Shown here: one piece after another, positions 1 through 9,793 of the stretch
Position numbering within the stretch: the stretch's first letter is position 1
How the letters are laid out: each line of letters opens with the position of its first letter
From: Paenirhodobacter populi
Lineage (GTDB): Bacteria; Pseudomonadota; Alphaproteobacteria; Rhodobacterales; Rhodobacteraceae
Reading direction: 5' to 3'
Length of the DNA stretch: 64,000 nt
Assembly: GCF_004022215.1 (NCBI RefSeq)
Contig: NZ_SAUZ01000001.1
Location: 1 to 64,000, forward strand
The notes under the pieces: generated by a model
The model's database searches: none
What the model was told of the DNA's origin: nothing
What the model saw: the letters and a program-made list of their open reading frames with translations, nothing else
Made by a program: the position numbers and the translations under genes

Positions 1-120
1 CAGGCCGATCTTGACGCCTGGCTCGTCCACCACAACACCGAACGACCCCATCTCGGATATCGCAACATGGGGCGCAGACCCATCGAAACTATCATGTCAT
101 TCGTTAGCCAAGAAGGTTAA
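1..120 (+). pseudogene. 3' end of IS481-like transposase (partial at window edge)
   Basis: An open frame enters at base 1 and stops at 118-120. Its 39 visible residues carry the motif NTERPHLGYRNMGRRPIE, which is typical of the C-terminal end of the DDE integrase-core domain in IS481/IS3-type transposases. Only the tail lies in the window, so I cannot tell whether the element is intact. It marks the left edge of an acquired stretch that also holds a DUF6602 gene and a broken integrase. I could not identify the right terminal inverted repeat of the element. Confidence 0.75.
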
Positions 121-198
121 GAAGACACCTGATGGAACAGGGGAACGCGGCGTGAAGTGAGGAAATCATGGCTGTCTCGGCGGCCGTGCATGATGCTT

Positions 199-211
199 GA
201 CATAGTATGTC
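199..211. promoter_or_regulatory. 13-bp palindrome overlapping a TTGACA -35-like hexamer
   Basis: GACATAGTATGTC is a perfect dyad (GACATA, G, TATGTC) about 50 bases before the DUF6602 start. Its left arm overlaps TTGACA at 197-202, so it could be an operator covering a promoter. No well-spaced -10 hexamer is obvious. The role is inferred. Confidence 0.4.
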
Positions 212-263
212 ATAGGTACTTCCAGATAATCTGCGAGCGCGATTATTTTGAAGGGATGCTCAA

Positions 264-995
264 ATGGCAGCCGGGGAAGTTAAGACATCACCGCTTCTGG
301 ACTATTGCGCGGACGCAGTAGCTGCTCTCAGCGCCCAGTACGATATGACGAAGGTCTTGGGGTACAACGCAACCATGGGGGCCGCCCGAGAGAGTTTGAT
401 CCAGAATTTTCTGGTCGACCATCTTCCTGAAATGACAAGTGTGGTCAGCGGGGTGATCGTGGATGCAAAAGGAAATCGCTCGAAACAGCAGGACATAGTT
501 CTGATGTTGAAATCGATGCCGCGGTTGCGCTTCGCGAGCGGCGATGACCTGATATTTCAGGAAGGTGCAGTCGCAACATTTGAGATTAAGACTTCAATTG
601 ACACTTCGGGAGTCATCAACAAAATTGGCGAGAATATTCAAAGCGTACGAACTTTGAGTTCTACCTCGTTGGAAGGTGTGAGAATAGGCGATCTTTCGTG
701 GCACCACGACCGCATACTTACTGCCGTCCTCACCTATAACGGCACAGAACTTTCGACGATCGAGGAATGGCTGCATAGTGTTCCTATAACCGATAGACCT
801 GACCTTTACCTCGATCTTTCAAAGGGGATTTTGCTGAAGAACGATGGGTCCTTCGCTCCGGTCGAGCAAAACGACTCCGAATACGTTATCATCGATAGCG
901 CGTCGATCGGACTCGCGCGCTTTCTCACCATATTGGCAAGAATAACGGCTGTAGTTCAGCTACGTGAAGTGAAGTGGGAGGAGTATATCGGCTGA
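264..995 (+). CDS. DUF6602 domain protein, PD-(D/E)xK nuclease-like
   Basis: This 243-residue protein has the DUF6602 layout. Near residue 41 is an RESLIQNFL stretch, near 61 a VSG.IVD strand, then SKQQDIVLM with Asp77, and then ATFEIKTSID with Glu107-x-Lys109. D...ExK spacing of this kind is the catalytic core of PD-(D/E)xK nucleases, so a DNA-cleaving or DNA-binding role is possible but not shown. It is visibly less GC-rich than its neighbours and lies between a transposase remnant and a dead integrase, which suggests horizontal transfer. No methyltransferase or helicase partner is present. A palindrome lies just upstream. The start ATG follows a weak purine-rich stretch (GAAGGGA). Confidence 0.75.
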   Translation: MAAGEVKTSPLLDYCADAVAALSAQYDMTKVLGYNATMGAARESLIQNFLVDHLPEMTSVVSGVIVDAKGNRSKQQDIVLMLKSMPRLRFASGDDLIFQEGAVATFEIKTSIDTSGVINKIGENIQSVRTLSSTSLEGVRIGDLSWHHDRILTAVLTYNGTELSTIEEWLHSVPITDRPDLYLDLSKGILLKNDGSFAPVEQNDSEYVIIDSASIGLARFLTILARITAVVQLREVKWEEYIG

Positions 996-1068
996 TGGAT
1001 GGTATTCGCCTCCGAGCGTGACTGCGAACCACTGACAGTCCGCATCAATACCAGTAATCGGAAAGCCC

Positions 1069-2351
1069 CTACAGCGCGATCTTGAGCAGGAGGTCGCGCT
1101 GCATCTTCAGTGGTGCGCCGTCGCCGTAGCGCTGGCGCTGCAGGGCGTGGCCAAACAGGTCGCGCGGATCCGCTCGTCAAAACCAGCTGCGAGCATCCGG
1201 TCCTCGAAGCTGTGCCGCAGGCCATACATCGTGTGCTCCGGCATGTCTTCGAGCAGGCCTTTCTCCCGCAGGTATTTGCTGACCGTCGCCGAGAGCGTCG
1301 CGGAATTGGCCCGGTAGCGGGGGAAGCCGTTCGGGTGTTCCCTGAACGCCTTAAGGCAGACGCCGACGAGCGGGATTTTCCGCCGCGAATGCGCGTTCTT
1401 CAACTGGCGGCCGATCGGCTTGATGCTGATATACGGCACCTCGGCATCCAAGACGATGTGCTCCCGCAGCAGGCCTGCCGCCTCGCTCGGCCGATAGCCG
1501 GTGTTCACCATGCCGAGAAGGATCCGCGCGCCTCCGGGTTGAGGCCGTCCAGTGCGCCGGGCGCGAGGAGACTGTCGCGGATCCACTCGACCGGGAAGGG
1601 GCGGCGGTGTTCCTTGTGGTCATCCGGGATCGCGAGGCCGTCCGTCCTGAACCGCAGTTCCATATCCTCGACGCGTGCGACATGCTTCAGCGTCGAGGTC
1701 AGGTGGATGAAGTCCTTGTTGGCGCTGTTGGGGGTGAGGTCGTCCTCCTCCATCTTTTCCAGCCACCAGTTGCGGAAATCTACCAGATCCGCCGTGACGA
1801 TCGCGCCGACCTCCATGTCGCCCTTGACCTTGATGAAGTTGGCGATGGCCTTCTTGCGCGGGTTCTCCCACCGACGCACCTGATCCGCGCTCTTGCCGCG
1901 GATCTTGTTCCTTCGTGACTTCCCAGTATCGCTTCAGCGCCTTGCTGACGGTCAGCTTGGGCGGATTGACGGTGCCAAGCAGCGCGTCGGCCTCCATGAG
2001 GTCGGGCTTTCCCGGTTTTGAGGCGGCCTCGACAGCCTCGATACGGGCGAGCAGATCGGCGACGGGCAGGCGGGCGACATCCGATGCCATGAGGTATCGG
2101 TGGCCGCGCACGGCCGCCAGCTCCTTCGCCGCCGCGAACCGCGCTTCTGCATCGGCGGTGTCACCGTGCAGCCGCGCTTCCCATGCCTCAATGAGTTCAT
2201 CCCAGATGCGCGGGGCCTTCTCCTTCGCCACCACCAGGTTGTCGGTCGAGAGCGATATCTTCACGCAAGTCCGGTCAACGACCGCAGCGTAGCGTGTCGG
2301 AACGCGCCGGCGCAGGATATACTTTCCGCCTCGAAGGACGATCCCTTCCAC
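1069..2351 (-). pseudogene. Tyrosine recombinase/phage integrase, broken by three frameshifts
   Basis: Four pieces in different frames together spell one integrase. The N-terminal piece (from 2351) shifts frame near 1910. The core-binding piece (WENPRKKAIANFIKVKGD) shifts near 1530. The catalytic piece holds the first Arg (NTGYRPSEAAGL) and the HxxR box (HTMYGLRHSF) and shifts near 1168. The last piece has LFGH and the Tyr in QRQRYGDG, then stops at 1069-1071. All catalytic motifs are recognisable, but no frame is continuous, so the enzyme should be inactive. It sits about 200 bases beyond the 3' end of tRNA-Ser on the same strand, the usual place for the integrase of a tRNA-targeted island. 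Confidence 0.85.
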
Positions 2352-2548
2352 GATTCGCGCTGTGCCCTGTTTCGTGACCCGACTGGATGTCTAGGCATTA
2401 TTCGCCCTGATTGGCCCTGAAGGGCAAGTATACAGTTTGCGACTCTGAATGTATCCCAAATCAGGATAGACCAACGCACCCATCTGATTTTTTATTTTGA
2501 AAAGTCTTTTAAAATCAATATGTAGTGGCGATTTAGGGGGCGAAAATA

Positions 2549-2638
2549 TGGCGGACGGGAAGGGATTCGAACCCTCGAGACGGTTCCCCGCCTACACACT
2601 TTCCAGGCGTGCGCCTTCGACCACTCGGCCACCCGTCC
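2549..2638 (-). tRNA. tRNA-Ser(GGA)
   Basis: The minus strand folds as a class II tRNA with a long variable arm. The 7-bp acceptor is GGACGGG/CCCGTCC, the anticodon loop carries GGA, the T-loop is GGTTCGAATCC, and a CCA end is encoded at 2549-2551. The length is 90 nt. Its 3' end faces the integrase pseudogene and is the likely attachment site of the island at 1-2548. Confidence 0.95.
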
Positions 2639-2804
2639 GGGGCCGGGTTTATCCGTATTTTCGGGGGCAAGACAAGGGGCCAATCCATCGGAAGTGAAAA
2701 TAATCCGGGGATGAGCCGAGCTTCTGCTGGATCGCTCAGGCGGCAGTGATCCTGCTGTTTCGCAAAGCAATTTTCGACGTGGCCCGAGGCAGGGGGTGAA
2801 ACTG

Positions 2805-2829
2805 AAAAGGCCGCCCCGAGGGGGCGGCC
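2805..2829 (-). terminator. Rho-independent terminator of tig
   Basis: GGCCGCCCC-GAG-GGGGCGGCC forms a 9-bp perfect GC stem just after the tig stop. On the minus strand it is followed by TTTT. Confidence 0.85.
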
Positions 2830-2853
2830 ATGTGGTCCTGCCTGTCGGAAGGA

Positions 2854-4188
2854 TCAGATCTCGTCGAGGGCTTCGATCGCCTTCTGCAGATCTTCCTTCG
2901 ACACGTCCTTGTCGGTCACATCGGCACCGCCGACGATGAAATCGACAACCTTGTCTTCAAAGATCGGGGCGCGCAGTTGCTGTTGCATCTGCGGGTTCTG
3001 CTGGACGAACTGGAAGAACGCCTGTTCCTGACCCGGATACTGGCGCGCCTGGTTCAGGACGGCCTGGGTGAATTCCGCATCGGTCACCTCGATGTCCTGC
3101 TTGCGGCCGAGCTCGGCCAGCAGCAGGCCAAGACGCACACGGCGTTCGGCGAGCTTGTTGTGTTCATCCGACGGTTCGATCGAGCCGTGATTGTGGTCGT
3201 GATCTTCCGGATGCTCTTCGTGGTAGAGCTGGTGGGCGATCTGATGGGCTTCCGCCTCGACCAGCGAGGGCGGCAGGTCGAACTTCACCTTGGTGTCCAG
3301 CACGTCGAGCAGGTTGCGCTTCAGCACTGCGCGGGCCGCGCCCTTGAATTCCGCTTCCAGACGTTCGGCGATCTGCGCCTTGAGGGCCGCCAGATCGTCG
3401 GCGCCGAACTTCTTCGCCAGTTCGTCATCGATCGGGGTGTCGACCGGGGCCTTCACCGCCTTGACCGTGGTCTTGAAGGTCGCTTCCTTGCCGGCAAGGT
3501 TCTTGGCGCCGTAGTTTTCCGGGAAGGTCACCTTGACCTCGACCTCGTCGCCCGCCTTGGCGCCGGTGAGCTGGTCCTCGAAGCCCGGGATGAAGGTGTT
3601 GGAGCCGAGCACGAGCGGGTAATCCTCGCCCTTGCCGCCCTCGAAGGCTTCGCCGTCGATGAAGCCTTCGAAGTCGATCACGATCTGATCGCCTTCCTTC
3701 GACTTGGTGCCCTTCTTGCGGTCCTCGAAGGTCTGCGCGGTCTTGGCGAGGTTCTTCAGCGCGTCCTCGACGGCCGAATCCTCGGCCTTCACGACCAGAC
3801 GTTCCAGCTTCACATCCGACAGATCGACGTCCGGGATCTCCGGCAGCGCCTCGTAGGAAACGTTGACCACGACGTCATCGCCTTCCTTCCAGGTCTCGCC
3901 GCCGTCCATCTCGACCTTCGGCTGAAGGGCAGGGCGGTCGCCCGTCTTTTCGAAATGTTCCTTCATCGCGCCGTCGACGGCTTCCTGCATCGCGTCGCCC
4001 AGAACGCGCGCGCCGAAGGTCTTCTTCAGCATCGGCAGCGGCACCTTGCCCTTGCGGAACCCCTTGAGCTCGACCTCGGGCTGGGCTTCCAGAAGTTTCT
4101 CGGTGACCTTCGCATCCAGCTCGGAGGCGGGGATGGTGATGGTGTAGCCGCGCTTCAGGCCTTCGTTCAGCGTCTCGGTGACCTGCAT
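2854..4188 (-). CDS. tig: Trigger factor, ribosome-associated chaperone and prolyl isomerase
   Basis: The 444-residue product has the three trigger factor domains. The N-terminal ribosome-binding domain carries the signature GFRKGKVP near residue 43. A central FKBP-type PPIase domain spans about 160-245 ([20 protein letters not shown] region and GFEDQL). The C-terminal part is the helical chaperone domain. Near residues 320-340 there is a His/Asp/Glu-rich segment ([12 protein letters not shown]), which could bind metal. The protein binds at the ribosome exit tunnel and holds nascent chains. It is transcribed alone, with a strong terminator just after the stop. In many bacteria tig precedes clpPX, but here a tRNA and island remnant follow. 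Confidence 0.97.
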   Translation of the reverse strand: MQVTETLNEGLKRGYTITIPASELDAKVTEKLLEAQPEVELKGFRKGKVPLPMLKKTFGARVLGDAMQEAVDGAMKEHFEKTGDRPALQPKVEMDGGETWKEGDDVVVNVSYEALPEIPDVDLSDVKLERLVVKAEDSAVEDALKNLAKTAQTFEDRKKGTKSKEGDQIVIDFEGFIDGEAFEGGKGEDYPLVLGSNTFIPGFEDQLTGAKAGDEVEVKVTFPENYGAKNLAGKEATFKTTVKAVKAPVDTPIDDELAKKFGADDLAALKAQIAERLEAEFKGAARAVLKRNLLDVLDTKVKFDLPPSLVEAEAHQIAHQLYHEEHPEDHDHNHGSIEPSDEHNKLAERRVRLGLLLAELGRKQDIEVTDAEFTQAVLNQARQYPGQEQAFFQFVQQNPQMQQQLRAPIFEDKVVDFIVGGADVTDKDVSKEDLQKAIEALDEI

Positions 4189-4830
4189 GGGGTGTCCTCA
4201 TAAGCAAGGCGCGCCTGCGGGCGCGCGTCAATCCTGAATTTCAGGCGCCCTTCTATTGTCGCGGGCCCCGGGAGGCAAGGCGAAAAGCGGGCGCGGGCGG
4301 TACAAGGCGGGCGAAAGCGCCGTATCCGGCTATATAATATATAGTGTGTGATCCGCATTCCGTAAGGTCACCCCCGCCCGGCGTTCCTGCCGCCGGGGCA
4401 ACGTTGCCCGGACGACGGGCGGAATTGCACTTTCGGTCAAAATCTGCTGCTGTCCGGATGCGGCGGATGCTGCCGCGGGGAAGAGACGATGCGCCCGGCG
4501 CGGCTTGATGACGCAGGCTTCAGGTCGGATTTTCCTTGAACAGGGGATGTATCTTTGGCTGGATTGACAACAGCCAGAGGGGGGCGCAATCCGGCGGGGT
4601 CTATCGATCCCGTGCGGGTTGGGTGCGGTTCCAAGTCTGTCAAGGGGGGATGAGATCGAAAACCTGTCACAGATTCCGCGACAACCTGTCGCACGTTGTT
4701 CCTTTGGCACGATCCCGGGTGCGGCAGTTGTTGCGTCCTCGCCGGCATTCTGCCATAGCATCGCCATCATGATCACGACCCGGTGTGCCAGTCGCGTGCA
4801 CCGGGTTGATCCTGCCCCAAGAGGCCCGAT
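4189..4830. other. Intergenic region between divergent tig and cyoA
   Basis: These 642 bases hold no convincing gene. They contain the promoter and leader of tig (left part, with an AT-rich TATATAATATATA near 4330) and the control region of the cyo operon (right part). The right part has the palindrome at 4678-4692 and the direct repeat AACCTGTC at 4661-4668 and 4683-4690, 22 bp apart. Confidence 0.6.
4678..4692. promoter_or_regulatory. Candidate RegA/PrrA-type redox regulator site
   Basis: GCGACAACCTGTCGC is a perfect inverted repeat reading GCGNC-N5-GNCGC. As I recall the literature, this is the shape of binding sites for the RegA/PrrA response regulator that controls respiration genes in Rhodobacter relatives. 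It lies about 140 bases before the quinol oxidase operon. Regulator identity is inferred; no RegA gene is in the window. Confidence 0.45.
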
Positions 4831-5949
4831 TTGTTGAAACTCCCAAAATTCCTCCTGATGCTGCCCGTGGCGGTGTTGCTGGCGGGGTGTCAGTACGACG
4901 TGCTGGTCCCCACGGGATGGGTCGGCGCGCAGCAGCGTGACCTCCTGCTCATCTCCGTTCTTCTGATGCTGATCGTGATCATCCCCGTGATGGTCATGGT
5001 CGTCTACTTCCCCTGGAAGTATCGCGCGACGCGCAAGGACAATTCGGACTATGAGCCGGATTTCTCCCATTCCACGAAGATCGAGGTCTTCGTCTGGGGC
5101 GTGCCGATCCTCATCATCCTGGCGCTCGGCACCTATACCTACATCTATACGCATCGGCTGGATCCCTATCGTCCGCTCGATCACGTCTCGTTCAATGAAG
5201 AGCCCCTGCAGATCGAAGCGGTGTCGCTCGACTGGAAATGGCTGTTCATCTATCCGCAATACGGTGTCGCCACGGTCAACGAGATCAAGATGCCCGTCGG
5301 CCGTCAGGTCGAATTCCGGCTGACCTCCTCGACGGTGATGAACACCTTCGTGGTGCCGAAGCTGGGCGGGATGATCTATTCGATGACCGGCATGCAGACC
5401 AAGCTGCATCTGGTCGCGGACGAACCGGGTGTCTTCGCGGGCCGTTCGGCGCATTATTCGGGTCCGGGCTTCTCGGGCATGTCGTTCAACGCGACCGCGC
5501 TCGGCACCCCGGGCGACGAGGCGGGCAACGACGCGCTGTTCAACGACTGGATCGAAGAGGTCCGCGCCCAGGGCACCGACCTGACCGACGAGGCGTTCCT
5601 GCAACTCGAGAAACCCTCGATGGCCGATCCGGCGCGTCCCTCGGTGCCGATGCCGGTGACCTATTACCGGACCGTTTCGGACAATCTGTTCGACCGGATC
5701 GCCGGCATGTGCGTCGAGCCGGGCAAGGTCTGCATGTCCGAGATGATGATGCAGGACCGCGCAGGCGGCGGCGGCGAGGCGGGCCTCGGCGACAAACACA
5801 GATACGAATACGACAGCGAGCGGGCCGTCGATGGTTTCGGCAATGCCATGCCGCCGCAGGCCGCGCCTTTCGCGCCGGCCCGGCACGGCGCCGCCGGGCA
5901 CGACCATGTTTCCGCTGTCGAAACGGAAGGGCACACCAATGGCCAATGA
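4831..5949 (+). CDS. cyoA: Cytochrome bo3-type ubiquinol oxidase subunit II
   Basis: This lipoprotein subunit has a signal peptide ending in a lipobox (LAGC), two transmembrane helices (about 38-60 and 85-105) and a periplasmic cupredoxin domain. At the place where cytochrome c oxidases carry the CuA ligands (CxxxC), this protein reads [10 protein letters not shown] with no Cys, which marks it as a quinol oxidase. The product is 372 residues with a Gly/Ala/His-rich tail. The start is TTG (4831, or the adjacent TTG at 4834) behind AGAGG at 4820-4824. It overlaps cyoB by 11 bases. The complex oxidises ubiquinol at the inner membrane and reduces O2. Confidence 0.95.
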   Translation: MLKLPKFLLMLPVAVLLAGCQYDVLVPTGWVGAQQRDLLLISVLLMLIVIIPVMVMVVYFPWKYRATRKDNSDYEPDFSHSTKIEVFVWGVPILIILALGTYTYIYTHRLDPYRPLDHVSFNEEPLQIEAVSLDWKWLFIYPQYGVATVNEIKMPVGRQVEFRLTSSTVMNTFVVPKLGGMIYSMTGMQTKLHLVADEPGVFAGRSAHYSGPGFSGMSFNATALGTPGDEAGNDALFNDWIEEVRAQGTDLTDEAFLQLEKPSMADPARPSVPMPVTYYRTVSDNLFDRIAGMCVEPGKVCMSEMMMQDRAGGGGEAGLGDKHRYEYDSERAVDGFGNAMPPQAAPFAPARHGAAGHDHVSAVETEGHTNGQ

Positions 5950-7936
5950 CGCAATCAATCCCTATCTGGGGCCGGTTTCGCCGATTTTCGGCCGGCTGAC
6001 CTGGGACTGGATCCCGTATCACGAACCGATTCTGATCGGCACCTTCGCCGGTGTCGCGCTCGGCGGTCTCGTGGTGCTCGCACTGATGACCAAATTCCGG
6101 CTCTGGGGGCCGTTGTGGCGCGACTGGGTCACCACCGTCGACCACAAGAAGATCGGGATCATGTATATGGTCCTCGGCTTCATCATGTTCGTGCGCGGCT
6201 TCGCCGACGCGATCATGATGCGCGCGCAGCAGGCTCTGGCCGCGGGCGGGGCGGAAGGCTATCTGCCGCCGCACCACTTCGACCAGGTCTTCACCGCCCA
6301 CGGGGTCATCATGATCTTCTTCGTGGCGATGGCCTTCATCACCGGCATCATGAACTTCGTGATGCCAACGCAGATCGGCGCACGAGACGTGGCCTTCCCG
6401 TTCCTGAACAACTTCTCGTTCTGGATGACGGTGGCGGGCGCGCTTCTGGTGAACATCTCGCTGTTCATCGGGGAGTTCGCGCGTGTCGGCTGGCTGGCAT
6501 TCCCACCCTTGTCGGGCAAGGATTTCTCGCCCGGGCCGGGGGTCGACTATTACATCTGGGCGCTGCAGATCGCCGGCGTGGGCACCACGCTGTCCGGCAT
6601 CAACATGATCACCACGATCTTCAAGATGCGCGCGCCGGGGATGAAGCTGTTCGACATGCCGGTCTTCACCTGGACCACGCTCTGCGCGAACTTCCTGATC
6701 GTCGCGGCGTTCCCGGTGCTGACCGCCACGCTCGCGCTGCTGACGCTCGACCGTTATGTGGGCACGCACTTCTTCACCAATGACCTTGGTGGGAACCCGA
6801 TGATGTATATCAACCTCATCTGGATCTGGGGTCACCCGGAAGTCTACATCCTGATCCTGCCGATCTTCGGCGTCTTCGCCGAAATCGCGCAGACCTTCTC
6901 GGGCAAGCCGCTGTTCGGCTACAAGACGATGGTCTGGGCGACGATCTCGATCATGATCCTGTCCTTCCTCGTGTGGCTGCACCACTTCTTCACCATGGGG
7001 TCGGGGGCGAACGTCAACACCTTCTTCGGGATCGCGACGATGATCATCGCCGTGCCGACGGGCGTGAAGGTGTTCAACTGGCTGTTCACGATGTACAAGG
7101 GGCATGTCCGTTTCGAGGTGCCGATGATGTGGACCATCGCGTTCATCATCACCTTCACCATCGGCGGCATGTCGGGCGTCATGCTGGCGATCCCGCCGGT
7201 CGACTTCCAGCTGCACAACACGCTGTTCCTCGTTGCGCACTTCCACAACGTGGCCATCGGCGGCGTGGTGTTCGGCGTCTATGCGGCGGTCGCCTTCTGG
7301 TGGCCGAAGGCCTTCGGCTTCAAGCTGGACGACCGCTGGGGTCACCGTTCCTTCTGGCTGTGGGTCATCGGTTTCTATCTGGCCTTCATGCCGCTCTATG
7401 CGCTTGGCCTGATGGGCGCCACGCGCCGGGTCAACGCCTATCTGGACATCGGCTGGCAGATCTACTTCGTGGTCGCTGCCGTGGGCGTGGTCTTCATCCT
7501 GGCGGGTATCCTGTGCGGCTTCTACGGCATGTTCTATTCGGTCATGCACCGCAAGGAACTGGCCTGCGGTCCGGACCCGTGGAATGCGCGGACGCTCGAC
7601 TGGGCGACCTCGTCCCCGCCGGCGCCCTACAACTTCCCGCAGACGATCCATGTGCGCGGCCTCGACGAGTTCTGGCGCATGAAGAAAGAGGGCTTCAAGT
7701 GGTCGACCCACTATCAGCCGATCCACATGCCGCATTACACCGCGGCGGGGGTTCTGCTGGCGGCGGCAAGCCTGGTCTTCGGCTTCGCCATGGTGTGGTG
7801 GATGTGGTGGCTCGCTGCCCTGTCCTTCGTCGCCATCCTGGTGATCGCCATCGGTCATACGTTCAACTACAACCGTGACTACTACATTCCTGCGGAAGAG
7901 GTTGCGGAGATCGAAGCCAAGGGAGCAGCCGCATGA
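5939..7936 (+). CDS. cyoB: Cytochrome bo3-type ubiquinol oxidase subunit I
   Basis: The 665-residue subunit has about 15 membrane helices and holds low-spin heme, heme O and CuB. The low-spin heme ligand is in [10 protein letters not shown]. The His-Tyr pair is in WGHPEVY, the CuB histidines are in WLHHFF, and the two C-terminal ligands are in VAHFHN. The quinone-site residues known from E. coli CyoB are kept: Arg and Asp in [10 protein letters not shown], and His and Gln in PPHHFDQ. The length matches the family (663 in E. coli). The chosen ATG at 5939 overlaps cyoA. Longer upstream readings have no ribosome site and would encode an Arg/Pro-rich extension out of character with the family. 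Confidence 0.97.
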   Translation: MANDAINPYLGPVSPIFGRLTWDWIPYHEPILIGTFAGVALGGLVVLALMTKFRLWGPLWRDWVTTVDHKKIGIMYMVLGFIMFVRGFADAIMMRAQQALAAGGAEGYLPPHHFDQVFTAHGVIMIFFVAMAFITGIMNFVMPTQIGARDVAFPFLNNFSFWMTVAGALLVNISLFIGEFARVGWLAFPPLSGKDFSPGPGVDYYIWALQIAGVGTTLSGINMITTIFKMRAPGMKLFDMPVFTWTTLCANFLIVAAFPVLTATLALLTLDRYVGTHFFTNDLGGNPMMYINLIWIWGHPEVYILILPIFGVFAEIAQTFSGKPLFGYKTMVWATISIMILSFLVWLHHFFTMGSGANVNTFFGIATMIIAVPTGVKVFNWLFTMYKGHVRFEVPMMWTIAFIITFTIGGMSGVMLAIPPVDFQLHNTLFLVAHFHNVAIGGVVFGVYAAVAFWWPKAFGFKLDDRWGHRSFWLWVIGFYLAFMPLYALGLMGATRRVNAYLDIGWQIYFVVAAVGVVFILAGILCGFYGMFYSVMHRKELACGPDPWNARTLDWATSSPPAPYNFPQTIHVRGLDEFWRMKKEGFKWSTHYQPIHMPHYTAAGVLLAAASLVFGFAMVWWMWWLAALSFVAILVIAIGHTFNYNRDYYIPAEEVAEIEAKGAAA

Positions 7937-8550
7937 GCGTGACCCAGACCACTTCCCTCGGCGGGGCGCACAGCCCCGCCCATGAGGAGCACCATCACGA
8001 GAGCCCGACGCCGATCGGCTTCTGGATCTACCTGATGAGCGACTGCATCATCTTCGGGACGCTCTTCGCCACCTATGCGGTGCTCGGCTACAGCTACGCG
8101 GGCGGTCCTTCGCCCAAGGACCTGTTCGAACCGGGCTTCGTGCTGATCGAAACCGCGCTGCTGCTGATCTCTTCGGTCACCTTCGGCGTGGCGATGCTGC
8201 GGGCCTCGGCCGGGCAGCTCGGGTCGACCGTCAACTGGCTGATCGTCACCGGCCTCTTCGGTGCCGGTTTCATCGCGATGGAAATCTACGAGTTCAACCA
8301 CCTGATCCATATCGGGGCGGGTCCGGACCGTTCGGCCTTCCTCTCGGCCTTCTTCGCGCTGGTCGGCACGCACGGGCTGCACGTGACCTTCGGTCTCGTC
8401 TGGCTGATCACGCTGACGGTTCAGTTGAAGATCCACGGGCTGAACGAGGCGAACATGCGCCGCATGGGCACGCTGAGCATGTTCTGGCACTTCCTCGACC
8501 TGATCTGGATCGGGGTGTTCTCCTTCGTCTATCTGGTGAGGATCATCTGA
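7933..8550 (+). CDS. cyoC: Cytochrome bo3-type ubiquinol oxidase subunit III
   Basis: This 205-residue heme-copper oxidase subunit III has five predicted membrane helices. It begins with a His-rich head (HEEHHHES) and has the typical [10 protein letters not shown] first helix and [10 protein letters not shown] segment. It overlaps the cyoB stop by four bases (ATGA) and the cyoD start by one, so it is translationally coupled within cyoABCD. It supports proton entry and stability of subunit I. Confidence 0.95.
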   Translation: MSVTQTTSLGGAHSPAHEEHHHESPTPIGFWIYLMSDCIIFGTLFATYAVLGYSYAGGPSPKDLFEPGFVLIETALLLISSVTFGVAMLRASAGQLGSTVNWLIVTGLFGAGFIAMEIYEFNHLIHIGAGPDRSAFLSAFFALVGTHGLHVTFGLVWLITLTVQLKIHGLNEANMRRMGTLSMFWHFLDLIWIGVFSFVYLVRII

Positions 8551-8972
8551 TGTCCGATCATTCCAACGCGCATTCGCACGGCACGATGAACCAGCTGATG
8601 ACCGGCTTCGCCATGGCGGTCGTGCTGACGCTGGTGCCCTTCGCGCTGGTCATGTCGGGCGTCGAGATGGACCGCACGCTGCTGATCGGCATCATCATGG
8701 GTCTTGGCGGGGTGCAGGTTATCGTCCACCTCGTCTATTTCCTGCATGTCAACTCGAAGGTCGAGCAGGGCTGGACCCTGACCGCGACGATCTTCGCGGT
8801 GGTCATTCTGGGGATCGTTCTGGCGGGCTCGCTCTGGGTCATGCACAACATGAACGCGAACATGCTGCCGATGGACCATGACGCGCTGATGGGCGGCCAA
8901 GGCATCGGCCTGTCGCCCGAGGTCGATCATTCGAACATGCCGGGCATGGATCATTCGACCACCGGGAACTGA
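8550..8972 (+). CDS. cyoD: Cytochrome bo3-type ubiquinol oxidase subunit IV
   Basis: The product is a 140-residue small subunit with three membrane helices. It starts with a His-rich SDHSNAHSHG and has the family segment LGGVQVIVHLVYFLHV. It ends in an extra Met/His-rich tail (MPGMDHS), longer than E. coli CyoD (109 residues). It is the last structural gene of the operon, and a hairpin with a T-run follows. No cyoE (heme O synthase) lies in this window, so it must be encoded elsewhere. Confidence 0.93.
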   Translation: MSDHSNAHSHGTMNQLMTGFAMAVVLTLVPFALVMSGVEMDRTLLIGIIMGLGGVQVIVHLVYFLHVNSKVEQGWTLTATIFAVVILGIVLAGSLWVMHNMNANMLPMDHDALMGGQGIGLSPEVDHSNMPGMDHSTTGN

Positions 8973-8994
8973 TCGTTCCCGCACGCATCACGAA

Positions 8995-9021
8995 CGGGGC
9001 CGGAGCTTCCGGCCCCGTTTT
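8995..9021 (+). terminator. Terminator or attenuator after cyoD
   Basis: CGGGGCCGG-AGCTT-CCGGCCCCG is a 9-bp perfect stem followed by TTTT, between cyoD and the SURF1 gene. It should separate or damp transcription into SURF1. Confidence 0.75.
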
Positions 9022-9046
9022 CATGACCGCACCCCGGGGAGGGACC

Positions 9047-9784
9047 ATGACCCATTCGCCGCGCTGGCCGCGCCTTGTGATCGTCACCCTGATCGCCGTG
9101 ATCGGGATTGCCGGATTTGGCAGTCTCGGCATCTGGCAGGTGAACCGCCTGCACTGGAAGCTGGATCTGATCGCGCGGGTGGACAGCCGCATCCATGCCG
9201 ATCCGGTTCCCGCGCCCGGCCCGTCGGACTGGCCGGATCTGACGGCCGAGAATGCCGAATACCGCCGGGTGGAGCTGCACGGCACCTTCCTCAATCAGGA
9301 CGAGGTGCAGATCTACACGCCTTCCGACTGGGGGCCGGGCTACTGGGTGCTGACGCCGCTGCAACGCGAAGACGGCACGATCGTGATGATCAACCGCGGC
9401 GTGGTGCCCGAGGCGTTCCGCGATCCCGCCACCCGCCCGGCGCCCGAGGGCGAACAGACCGTCATCGGCCTGCTGCGCATATCGGAAAGCCATGGCTGGC
9501 TGTTCTCGCGTCAAAGCGATCCGGCGGCGCGGACATGGTATCGGCGCGACATCGGCTCGATCACCCAGACGCTGGGGCTTGCGAATGCGGCGCCCTATTT
9601 CGTCGATCAGGAACTGACCGACCCGCAGGGCTGGCCGCGCGGCGGGCGCACGGTGGTCAGCTTCCGCAACAGCCATCTGAGCTATGCGCTGACCTGGTTC
9701 GCGCTGACGGCTCTGGTCCTTGGTGCCTGGGTTCTGGTGATCCGCAGCGAATTGCGCCGCGACGACCGCGCCGAAGAGCCCTGA
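9047..9784 (+). CDS. SURF1 family oxidase assembly protein
   Basis: This 245-residue SURF1/Shy1 protein has an N-terminal membrane helix (about 10-28) with the GxWQVxRxxWK signature, a periplasmic domain, and a C-terminal helix (SYALTWFALTALVLGAWV). SURF1 proteins help insert heme into terminal oxidases, consistent with its place right after cyoD. The ATG at 9047 is preferred because GGGGAGGG lies 4-10 bases upstream; an earlier ATG at 9023 overlaps the terminator and has no ribosome site. SURF1 genes associated with cyo operons are known in Alphaproteobacteria. Confidence 0.9.
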   Translation: MTHSPRWPRLVIVTLIAVIGIAGFGSLGIWQVNRLHWKLDLIARVDSRIHADPVPAPGPSDWPDLTAENAEYRRVELHGTFLNQDEVQIYTPSDWGPGYWVLTPLQREDGTIVMINRGVVPEAFRDPATRPAPEGEQTVIGLLRISESHGWLFSRQSDPAARTWYRRDIGSITQTLGLANAAPYFVDQELTDPQGWPRGGRTVVSFRNSHLSYALTWFALTALVLGAWVLVIRSELRRDDRAEEP

Positions 9785-9793
9785 GCCGGGGGC

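Noticed and set aside
4700-4725. sigma-54 promoter (TTGGCACG...) upstream of cyoA
   Set aside because: The distance from GG to the next GC is 13 bases instead of 10, so the -24/-12 geometry is not met.
4536-4772. Small open frame between tig and cyoA
   Set aside because: It overlaps the operator-like palindrome and repeats, lacks a ribosome site, and has no family features.
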